From contig LS997567.1 of assembly GCA_000469685.2 (NCBI GenBank), positions 26,762,475-26,826,474 of the forward strand: DNA of 64,000 nucleotides, written 5' to 3'. This document shows positions 54,871 through 64,000 of the stretch, piece after piece (the stretch's first letter is position 1; each line of letters starts with the position of its first letter). Position numbers and translations under genes: made by a program. The notes under the pieces were generated by a model. It was not told the origin of the DNA and did not search any database. It saw only the letters and a list, made by a program, of their open reading frames with translations. Source of the stretch: Haemonchus contortus. Lineage: Eukaryota; Nematoda; Chromadorea; Rhabditida; Trichostrongylidae.

Positions 54871-57800
54871 AACTGATTCTGATGTGTGAAAGAAGCCTCG
54901 AATATCTTCCCTCTGAGGGCAATAGTGTGCGCGTAGTTGAAAGGTTTCATTATAACCCCGATGATAAGGGAGCAAATGTTACACAATAATATAGTAAGTG
55001 CGGTCGTTTCAGCTGTAACAACACGGAACAACTGGTAATAAGTGATTCATAAGACAGATCACCTACGTTTTGCTCTTGACGCTGTTAGAGCGAGAAGTGG
55101 GGACCATGCTTTTTGGTGGTTCCGCTTAATCTCGCACCGTTGGGGGCGTGGGCAGAATTAGGGATGGTCTGAGACGATGAGACGACGAAATATTGGTATA
55201 TGGCATCGTAACCATAGACAACGATAAATAGCGAGGTTCTCAACACATTGTTCTGGACGACCTGTTGAACTAACGGCGGTTTCTGTGTCTGGGAACGATC
55301 TGGGTCATGCTCTACTGCACTACAAAATTTAGGCTGGAATGAAGCAATGTTGGCAAACATCGTGAACATAAGCTGAACCCTTCACAGCTGCATATATTCT
55401 GCAACAGTTTATTAGTGTGATGCTTGCTGCATTGCCAGAGCCAAATCATGCAAGGAGGAAAACCATTCAACAATCTTCAGAACTGAAATCCAATTCAACC
55501 CCTTTTGTTGCACCATATGGTATGTGTATCCTGAAGAAAACATACCGGAATTGTCAAATCAGTCATAAAAACATGCCTACCGCATAAAGCGTGGAAGGGG
55601 AATAAATTAGGTGTCACAAAACGACATAATTTTCAAGAAGAATTCGACCGAATGTTTATATATTGGTAGCACCTACAATTTCAGAGAGAGTAATCAATGT
55701 TTGAATATGTTGGGAAGCAATGAACAATGCTGACCCATGAGGAAAATTCAAGCTACAGCTCCAACCACCAAGCGTGGTTTCACAACAATGCTCTCTCCAC
55801 CAATGCCGTGCGAGCACGATAACGAGACAAGCATCAATGGCTGTAAGGTGTACCTCTGGGCATTACAGTACCATAGAGAACCTATACCTTCCCATTTTTC
55901 ATTTCAGTTCTTGGAGTAGATATATAGCTACCGAACCATTTAAGGTCATTGGTACTCAGCAATGCGAGATATTTAATTGTGTAATACATGTACATGCCAT
56001 GAACAGGGAATGAACGCACATTCAAAGGTGAACAAGAAGAATTCACTTTGCTCCCACTATTCGTGCATGCGCTCTGTTAACATGCAAGGACGCTTCGTAC
56101 AGGTGTATAGTAGGGTATCGAGAGGTAGACTTGTTTTTCTCTCTTAGATATCATATCTTTCTATTTTCGATTCTTCAATTCGTATGCAAGCTTAGTGGTA
56201 GTATATGTTTCCTGCGCATTTATTCCTTGAAATTGCTCTTCTATTTTTAATGCATAACCGCGGACGAAGGAAAGGCTTGAAATTTCAGGAATTGTGACAT
56301 TATAATTTAAATTCCCCATTCCCTTGCAATGCGTTGCGCGCCACATTTCGCGGCGTGGCCTCATTATAACAGCGATAGAATAGCACGTTCCCCGGTTCTA
56401 TAGAATAGCACGTTCCCCGGTTCTATGTCATAACACAGCCGTATCGAACTTATGATTGTAGTTCTCACGTACTCTTCTTGAATGGATGAAAGCTCTATTT
56501 CGAACGTATTATACCCCGTGTCAAGTGGAACTACATGTAATCTGAGCCATTTTATAGTTCAAAGTGCCCTCATTACCCTAGCTATCCTTTGAAGCATTTA
56601 GCTGGCACTCAACATTAAGGTTGATCCGTCTTAGATAAGAAGTGCTCCATCGACATGAGAATAGAAAAGATGGTCAGTGAAGCTACTTCAAGAAACTCTA
56701 GCGAAGTATCCTATTACAGAGTGGTGAACTGTACCTATTGACTTATACAGAGCTTCACTGATTGAGTCAATTTGAAGCTAGCATATTGAAATGTACCGTA
56801 TGTACATCAAAAAATACCCTATTCAAAATTTAGGCTATCAGGAGAGCACTAAAACGAGAGAACATATACATACCTCCGAGGTATTCGGATAAATTTGAGT
56901 GACGACGCTGGATGGAAAGGTGTCCTTGATATTCGTACCCACGGCGAGTTTCCGTGCTTAATATGATAAGGTGACTAGCAAATTAACTTTTGCAAATTAG
57001 ACGCAGCAAAGAACAAAAATATCTGCATATCAACACAATATGCAATCGATCATAAAGAGAAATTCGTAAACATCGCAACTCAGTAAAAGCTCTGAAATTT
57101 GTAGGCTGTGAGCCAACCGGAACGGAACGCCTTGTGAGGCATGGGTAAGGTGCAACCAAATTTTATGACAAGTTATGAAAGGGTTCCACCTTGAAAGGAG
57201 GAATTCGAAGGTGAGCTGAGCTTCCAAATTTCTCTTCTCTGGGGAGAATGGAACGTTCGACAAATCCTCACAAAATTTACTTGCACCATTGCACCACCAC
57301 AGACATGAGCTTGACATGATACGATAGGACACTGTATACGACAACGAAAATATTCGTTCTGTTGAGCATTTCCATCAAACTTCTGATGAAGCATGAAACT
57401 ATTTTTCAAATATAATGATGAAGTTAGGTGGATTGCGTGATTCACATGGTGTCTCGAAATTATGGGCGCTCAAATTCACAAACCATAAGGTAGAAGTAAT
57501 CTATCAAATCCACTTCACACGCTGTTAATTTGTTGCACAAATAGGTGTTCTTGCAATAGGCATGATCGTTGAAGTGAAACTTCCAATATTTTTCAGATGG
57601 CGAAAGTTCATCCAATGTCCACTTGCAATAACTGGCATGCGAGAGGCACATGGGCACTTTGAAAATCCTTGTGCTTCCTACAATATCCGTACAGAAGGCT
57701 GTTAAACGATACAGGGAGAAATATCCATTCGAAGACCAGGAAAGGATAGAGAAGTCAAATTTTTTAAAGATAGGACTACTAAAATTATCCGTTCGCCAGT

Positions 57801-58140
57801 CGACTGTGATTCTGGGTGACCCATCAAAAGGACGGCAAAGGAGCAGGACTTATTGGTGTGGTCCATGAGGCGGCTTGTCAAGCAGAAGTTTCCTTGCCGT
57901 TGCTATCGTATGCAGAAATGCCGCTTATTTCTGATCTCGACAGACAGTGCAGGGTCAAAAAATGCAGGTTGCTAACCATTCTGAGTGGAGACATGTAACC
58001 TTCATCGCTCTCTCTAACTAAAAAAATTTTACGAAAAAATCATTTCTCAACACATAAAACTTTCTGCCTATAAATGTCAAACGTGCGATCTCTCACAAAA
58101 AGTTGCTATAAGAACAAGAGTGACGAATGACGTTTCTTGG
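54871..58140. other. Unassigned 3.3-kb stretch
   Basis: It contains only short frames. The minus-strand frames at 57460-57657 (65 aa) and 57173-57445 (90 aa) are Cys-rich and adjacent, and could be exons of something, but I found no convincing splice sites and do not recognise them. A 25-bp unit is duplicated at 56376-56425. Confidence 0.3.
56376..56425. repeat. 25-bp perfect tandem duplication
   Basis: The unit TAGAATAGCACG…GGTTCTA occurs twice head to tail without mismatch. Its ends (TAGAA…TTCTA) are complementary, so each unit can fold. Confidence 0.9.
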
Positions 58141-58168
58141 GGATGTCGCAGACAAGATTGCGACATCC
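58141..58168. repeat. Perfect 10-bp hairpin
   Basis: GGATGTCGCA, 8-nt loop, TGCGACATCC. No poly-T follows closely enough to call a terminator, and this is a eukaryotic context. Confidence 0.8.
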
Positions 58169-58950
58169 GTCGTTTTATAAATTCCGGCGCGAAAATTGAC
58201 GAAGATCTGCGACTGGAAGGGCCAGCGAGGCGGTACTCCAGCCCACAGATGCAAGCTCGCCCGCTAGCTGTGGCGATGCTAGCTGCCTGACCTCATTAGC
58301 TAAGAGGCTACAGATCTTAATTCGCTTGACTCGTCCGTATGGTCAATGATTAGAAAAGGACCTGTCGAGTTTGCAGCACCAGTTTGTAGTCTTAGAAAGC
58401 AAAACTCAAGAACAGCCAGAAACAAATGGAGGATACCTGTGGGCAGCATGCGTGGAATTTGGGAGCAAACTTTGAGCTTCTATCCTCCTTCGTAAGGGAT
58501 ATTTGAAATGTGATTTTAGCATGTTATAGCACACAATGCCGACAAACATGCACAAATATTCCATTGTCATTTTCAGCTGAGAAGCATTAAATAAATTGCC
58601 ATGAGGCGCCCTTGATTTTGAAAGACCCCGTATATCGAGAATAAAGCCTTGCAAGAGCATCCACATTTCGTAAACCATAACAGAAAAATAAAAGAGTGGT
58701 GTAGCAAGATGTCAAGAGTTTTTCTTTCGTGCCGTAGGTTAACTCAACAAGAGAACTGAACTCTGTTCAGACTGATCCCTAATGAAGATCTCCTTCGATC
58801 CCCACATTATCTTTAGTCATTCAAGGGGGACTTCTTGTAGAAGGTAGGATCCGTCAACGCTCCTAATTTCAGAAGTGCAACACTCTGAAAAGCAGTGTCT
58901 CTTGTTTTGACTTGATGTTTTGTTAACTGCTGTTATTTCGCCGCACTACG
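58169..58950. other. Unassigned stretch
   Basis: One 90-residue minus-strand frame (58406-58678) without recognised motifs; otherwise nothing. Confidence 0.35.
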
Positions 58951-58969
58951 CGATGCGAAAGTCTCACAA

Positions 58970-59310
58970 GATTAGCGAGTAATGATCAAAATTGGCCTCG
59001 AACGGGACCCGATCTCGTACTCGTGCTTTCTAGGCATCGTGCCCTTATTCGAACTACCGAGACGCGAGAAGGCAAAATAGGGTCTCGGTAATGTGATGGA
59101 TAAGCGCGCGGTGCCCGGATAGCACAAGTGTTGGTCCGAGTCCCGTCCAAGGCGGAAGTTCCGTTCTTGACTAGCCAACCTTGTGAGGATTGCCTCTGTT
59201 TGAACGAGAATCTCGATTTTCAACTGTTTTCGATGGGACTGGCTGCTTCAGAGTCCGCCGTTCGGCACGTACGCTCGGAAGGCCGGCTGGCGAACTCTTA
59301 GAGCAGCAAC
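58970..59310 (+). repeat. tRNA-like plus foldback-arm composite, copy 2
   Basis: GGATAAGCGCGCGGTGCCCGGATAGCACAAG followed by the B-box-like GGTCCGAGTCCCGTCC (59098-59155) matches the tRNA-like piece at 52346-52440. About 90 bp further, GGCTGCTTCAGAGTCCGCCG (59240 on) matches the end of the 52.05-kb foldback arm. The upstream 58985-59070 segment also has a tRNA-like look on the minus strand (GATCGGGTCCCGTTCGAGG) but is less certain. Confidence 0.6.
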
Positions 59311-59589
59311 GACTTCCATGAGGCGGAGTGCATGTTGCTTTCAAACCTACTTGCAACACAGTCTCTCCTATGCAGATCCTTCCAAGTGCAAATTCTCCTG
59401 CACTCTATTCCAAAATCATCGTACTAACGGGGATGATCTTATACTTATAGAACGAAGGAATCGGAAATTTTCTAAATGTAAAACGGTTAATGTAAAAGCT
59501 GAGTAGGTCAAAGTACGTATATGGGGTTATTGAAGGCGATGAATTCGGTGTTGGTGCTAAAAAGATTTCTGCTTGACTGTTCATCCTGT

Positions 59590-60200
59590 AAACACAAAAT
59601 TCGAGGGTGATCGTATTTTTAAGAAACACACATCTCTGAATCCACTAGTTACGTGTATCTAGGTAGGGAAGTCAACATGATGAATGACCTAGCTCCGGAG
59701 CTGAGCAGAAGGAAACGCGCCACGTTGGGAGCATTCAAGAGTTTCGAAGGAGTAGTGAAGAAGACAGAGAACATCCGGCTCCGCGATCACCTTTTCGATG
59801 CCTCTGTTCTTCTTGCTTTGACGCACGAGTGACTCGGTGCGCTTTGGAAAGGACTATGCTCGCAAATTTCAATACACGCATGTGCAGAAGGGAATCCGGA
59901 GTTCCGAGCTCCGTCATCAAACGAAGATCAGGGTTGCCGTTGATTACGCCAAGAAATCAAAGATCAGGTGGGCTGGACGTTATGCAGTATAGTGACCACT
60001 GTTGGACCAGATCGGTTACTGACTGGACTCCCTCGGTACGTAAAGCGAACACCATGACCGCCAACAATGAGATTCGCAGACTTACTCACGAAAGCTCTGA
60101 ACGGAAGGAATGCAGAGTCTCGGGTCCTGAAGCGAGGATGATCAACTGGACCACTCTCGCTCAGGAACGGGACGAATGGAGACGTTACTAGTGCCCGCTA
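59590..60200 (+). pseudogene. RTE-type LINE C-terminal fragment (sense)
   Basis: 'ESTSYVYLGREVNMMNDLAP' (59640-59700), 'LSRRKRATLGAFKSFEGVVK', 'RLRDHLFDASVL' and, in shifted frames, the later C-terminal blocks ending 'LAQERDEWRRY' at 60150-60191 define the terminal third of an RTE ORF. Several shifts and a stop near 59829. The same family as the fragments at 10960-12200 and 51420-51975. Confidence 0.85.
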
Positions 60201-60835
60201 AAGAAAATCGATTATTAATAGGACGGCAGGTGTTGCAGTGTACATATATCTATCTGTGTTAGCTTGTGTGTGCGTGTGTAAGTATGCGTGTTCAATCGGA
60301 AATTCATAACTCCTATTGCCGTGCACCCCGAACTTTGTAAGAACACAGGCGGCAGGATAGGAACACTTATGATGAGTGACAGGACCAGACTCGCTAACAG
60401 GGGGTGGGGTTCGCGTGCAAAAAATGCTTGCGTCCGAAATCATAACTCCTGTCTTCGTGAACGTAGGGCGTTCAAATTTGGTAGGAGTAAAGACAGCGGG
60501 ATGCGAACACTGACGATATGTGGTGGGAAGTGATATGAGATCGTAGAAACTGATAAGGAGCCCCAGAAGGCAAACGCCGCAGACCCGCTACCTCCTCCAC
60601 GTTAAAAGCTTGGCACTTTGGTAGGGGGTGTGGGTAAAGAAAGGACAGAAAGGTTTGGTGATCAGAATTGATAACATCTATTAGGAACCGATAACGAGCC
60701 ACTGTATGTACAGAGTCACTATGTGTGTAACGCCCTTCTTGTTACAGTGAAACCCTGGCATCTTTCCACATCGCTGCATTTTTAAGCCTTCGCTCTTCTA
60801 AATTTGGCCAGCAAATTCGCGAACGATTGCTCTAA
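60201..60835. repeat. Decayed ~140-bp tandem units and TG-rich run
   Basis: After a TG/TA-rich run (60240-60290), a unit containing GAAATTCATAACTCCTATTGC…GGATAGGAACACTTATGATG (60298-60380) recurs in diverged form at 60437-60525 (GAAATCATAACTCCTGTCTTCG…GGGATGCGAACACTGACGAT). A third, weaker unit may lie at 60600-60690. Confidence 0.55.
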
Positions 60836-60837
60836 GG

Positions 60838-62600
60838 CTAGTTTTGAGTAGGCGCCCTTGTGCCTGTCTGCTTCGTGAACCATCTAAACGGAGGTATTTT
60901 CCCAGTGATGGATTTCGCACTTCTTTCGCCAGATACGAGATATTTCAACCTGGGTGGAATCAATTCAAGCCCAGATGGGAGATTGTCTTGCCTTTGCATT
61001 CCTGTGTTAAGGATTGGAAATAGATCGGCGCATCCAAGAAGAACAGTTGATTGCACTTTGTTGGTCGAAGGATTGATGGACAAGTGGATTTAGTTGTTAT
61101 ATAGGAACTTCCTGTCTTCCTCGCTGAGGCTGCAACTGTTTCGATATGAATCAGTGTAAATGCATGCTGGTCTCCATCGACGTTCCACATGTTTGAAAGT
61201 GTTTTGCTACACGTCCTCTTCATTGGTTCCTGAGATCTAAACGTGTCCATTGTCAACCTTGTGTCGATGTTTTTGAAATTGGGTCGAGTTCTTTGCTCAT
61301 GAATGAACGATCCGCACTCGAGCTAGTATGATATTGATTGGTTGAAGTGTTTTCGTGGTTAGGTCCGAGAATTGTACCTGCCAAACCAATATCTTAACCT
61401 CTGGCTGATTCTTTGAATGTTCCCAACAATAGACCACCTTTTCCTTGAACGGTTGTTGGCTGGAATTTAATATGGTGATGGTGTTCGCTGACGATTGCTC
61501 GGTGTAGTAAAATTCCAACGTTATTTTTGTCTAGTCAGGTGCATCGTGAAGAGTGGCAGCTCGGTTGCTCGAAAATGTACTGGCTTTCTTACATATAGTA
61601 GTGCGATGACCGAACCCTTTACAAATTCGATAAACTAAACGTGTGGAGTTTGCACAAATACATAGTCTTTTCCTCCACAAATATGACTGAGTTTTTGAAG
61701 TTTTATAATTTGCAGGCAATGTTGCACGGTCGCAACGATGCTGCATTTCGTGGCTGATGCCAATGTTCCTCTTAACGGAAGCAATGATCTTGACGCGATT
61801 TGTGATAAGCTGCGTACTGAAGAGTGTCACATTCCTCTTCCTTGTCAGTATCGCTCAGATCCACTGCATAATTTATCGGAAATTATATTCCTTAAACGTA
61901 GTCTTTTGCTGCTGCAAGCAATGCAAGCGTAAATTTGCTAAACAGTTGCCTTTGCAGGAACTCAGTGTCAACATCTTCACCTCCGATCCTTAGTCAGAGG
62001 TGATAGAAATCAATTCCTCGGAAAGAGTTTCTTGGTCCTCTGGACGACTCGTCTTGGCTTGACTTCCTCGGAGATTGGAGATTGGAGATTAGACACTCGA
62101 TCAACACATCTTTATCTCCGTATTTATCTTTGAGATATGCAATTATCGAGCCGCGGTTGCCATTGTGAAACCCAATCCAGCATATGCTCCTTGCTCAACA
62201 TGGAATGAACCTGCCCTGACCTCCAAGTTCAAAGCGCCGAGGCAACCTGGCCGGTAATCGTCTTCTGGCTTTCTGTTAGAACCGACAGCAATGTGAGAGT
62301 TCACTTATAGTCTTTTGAAAGCGATAGCCCGCATCACCACATAAAAAATTTTATAAGGTGACCATCGGCGAAGAGGGCCGGCATGACATTAGAAGAGTGG
62401 TACAGTACTTAAACCGACTGTACCACCATCTCGAATTTCGTCTGACTCTTTCAAGCAAGAGTACCTTCCGCAAGTGGTATCTCGTCGTTATGAAGCAAAA
62501 CCTGTCTTCCATGCGCATAGATGTGCGGCTTATTCTAGCAATCGAGCAACAAAAGGGTGTAGACTCTTCCACCTGCATCATAACTTTCCTCAAGTTACCC
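60838..62600 (-). mobile_element. BEL/Pao remnant 3 (gag and protease, antisense)
   Basis: On the minus strand, 'SIIAYLKDKYGDKDVLIECL' (~62140) and downstream 'FLQRQLFSKFTLALL' (~61965) match Pao gag. 'YRICKGFGHRTTICKK' (61620-61575) is a zinc knuckle with the first Cys lost. 'VQSTVLLGCADLFPILNTGM' and 'LPSGLELIPPRLKYLVSGER' (61060-60930) match the segment after the Pao protease (…LIGxDYFxDF…LPSGLxLIxTRLG). RT and later domains are not present; the RTE fragment lies beyond. Confidence 0.65.
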
Positions 62601-63489
62601 TCTCTGGAAACGCTCGATCGTTCGTCGCAATCGCTATCATCTGCTGACCAGAGAGGATTACTATAATCGCCTTCTACCCAATTATAATCCTACACAGATC
62701 TTTCTTTTCTAAGGCATAATTGTACTGCACTGATTAGGAAAGTGAACAAAAACCTTTTGAAATTTGTAATAGGCAGTCGAATGGCCCGAATAACGGATCT
62801 CCTCCTCCTTACATTAAGTATGAGTGCCTCACTGAGGCCTATCATTAATCCCCCCTTCATCTCGTAAAGGTGAGTATCTAGCAGTATCCCCACATCGAAT
62901 AGAACAAAATACACTCATCAAAATCGATTGCTATTATCGATCGTTACGCTTACAGTTACAATCCCACCACGGCTCCCCAACTTTCTTAGAACTGGGACGC
63001 GAAAGGACTGAAGGAAACAAACTTGCGACTAAACCAATTGCACAATAGATCAATATAGCATATCGGTGCATCGGCCATTATTCCAACAATGGGACATCCC
63101 GGTCGATAATGATGTTTTCATCCCTCTCCTTTCGTTTCTCCCTAGATGGTGCTTCCATCGCGCCACGAGAACTAAATTCCACCACCAAATGAGATAGCAC
63201 AACTTTCGGACAGAACATCTCGCCGGTGATTTGTGGAAGAAGGCTTTGATACAGTAATGATTGTAACTTTCTAACGAAATCCTCAGGAGTCGCTCAAAAT
63301 TTTGTAAGGCAACTTCGAGCAAAGCTTTCGCTATTCCTACCAAGTGGCTCCGAAGTTATTTTCATTCAACAACAAGTGGAGGAAGGGCCAAACATTTCCT
63401 TGAATGTATTCCAGTATTCCCCAAAAATGTGGAAAGCCTGTAGATAATAATTTAGGAGCACGAGAGCATTTTGAAGCATTCAGGGCATG
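62601..63489. other. Unassigned stretch
   Basis: Short frames only; may include the 5' part of BEL/Pao remnant 3. No recognised motif in the 97-residue minus-strand frame at 63050-63343. Confidence 0.3.
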
Positions 63490-63760
63490 TTTAGTGAAAT
63501 AGCAAAGCGAGCTTGAGAACTCAAACCTCCTGCCAGTCTGCCATCCTACTAACTACGCCATCTCTGCACGATAGCTTGCGTACTGGATTCGCTTATACGA
63601 GCGTTACGGTGGTATGACATAGGAAGAAATGATCCTGTAACTGTGCTACCAAAATCGTTCAGCAGACTTCGAGGGTGGATCTCAGATCACTTGCGGCGAT
63701 TACATCTCATCTTGAATGGCCACTGCGACCTGTATCCTTTCCCTGTAAGAAGGTAGGAAA
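63490..63760 (-). mobile_element. SINE-like repeat, family 3
   Basis: On the minus strand the core shared with families 1 and 2 (GTCGCAGTGGCCATTCAAGA from ~63728; AACGATTTTGGTAGCACAGT) is followed ~165 bp later by a third, different tRNA-like module at ~63500-63570 (GATGGCGTAGTTAGTAGGAT as A-box region, GGTTTGAGTTCTC as B box). Confidence 0.65.
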
Positions 63761-64000
63761 GGGTAGCAAAACCTTAATCTTCCTCTAGAAAACATGCGGT
63801 GACTTGAATTCCAATTAAGCCACAATTGCCACAGCATCATTTCGAAGATGGAAAGACAAAGGGTCCAAAGAAAGCCGGGAAGAGGTTCGTTACACTAGCA
63901 GGTTCAGTAAAATTTTAGAATTGTGGGAGTTTTTGTACTACTCGACACTTAATCAAAACCTTCCTTTTTTAATGGACGCGAAAAAACTTGGATTGAAGGC
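63761..64000. other. Unassigned window end
   Basis: Nothing recognised in the last 240 bp. Confidence 0.4.

Noticed and set aside
57173..57657. Two-exon Cys-rich host gene on the minus strand
   Set aside because: Frames are adjacent but no acceptable donor site precedes the first stop, and no family is recognisable.

Overview
This window reads as an animal genome, most likely a parasitic nematode of the strongylid/hookworm type. The RTE reading frames at 10.96-12.2, 51.4-52.0 and 59.6-60.2 kb closely resemble, from memory, RTE proteins abundant in Ancylostoma and Necator assemblies. The mix of CR1-like LINEs, RTE, BEL/Pao with an env-like tail, Penelope-like, mariner and Tc1 elements fits the same group. 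The species call is inference. I found no convincing host protein-coding gene; nearly every stretch of recognisable coding sequence belongs to a transposable element and nearly all of it is broken.

Layout. 1-3.43 kb is a satellite built from ~107-bp monomers in a 15-monomer higher-order repeat of ~1601 bp, present about 2.1 times and running off the left edge; at about 3.43 kb the array flips orientation and decays until ~3.85 kb. 4.4-10.96 kb is a CR1-like LINE (ORF1, then endonuclease-RT). Its RT domain is split by a 2.76-kb insertion made of two head-to-head, 5'-truncated Penelope-like copies flanked by an 11-bp target duplication. The right copy is itself split by a 910-bp Tc1-type transposon with TA duplications. 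An antisense RTE fragment (10.96-12.2 kb), a decayed Tc1 transposase (14.07-14.97 kb) and a GC-box-rich ~127-bp minisatellite (15.77-16.56 kb) follow.

18.96-27.6 kb holds a decayed BEL/Pao element in plus orientation: zinc-knuckle gag, protease, RT, RNase H, integrase core and C-terminus, then a cysteine-rich env-like remnant. The env-like part is interrupted by a Tc1/mariner element (25.06-26.30 kb) and by a tRNA-derived SINE (26.84-27.14 kb). 28.9-32.7 kb holds four SINE-like repeats in two inverted pairs. With a fifth copy at 63.5-63.76 kb they share an upstream core but carry three different tRNA-like modules; this is the most interesting unexplained pattern in the window.

33.39-44.3 kb contains several mariner/Tc1 copies. 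A second CR1-like LINE (40.73-45.9 kb) is split by a mariner just before its YADD motif. Two antisense BEL/Pao remnants (47.7-50.3 and 60.8-62.6 kb), a foldback repeat with a tRNA-like flank (52.05-52.44 kb, related copy at 59.1-59.3 kb), a 532-bp internally deleted mariner (53.39-53.92 kb) and a small inverted-repeat element (54.48-54.87 kb) fill the right half. The rest is AT-rich sequence with only short, unrecognised open frames. The window therefore looks like a repeat-dense, probably heterochromatic or intergenic region recording several rounds of nested insertion.
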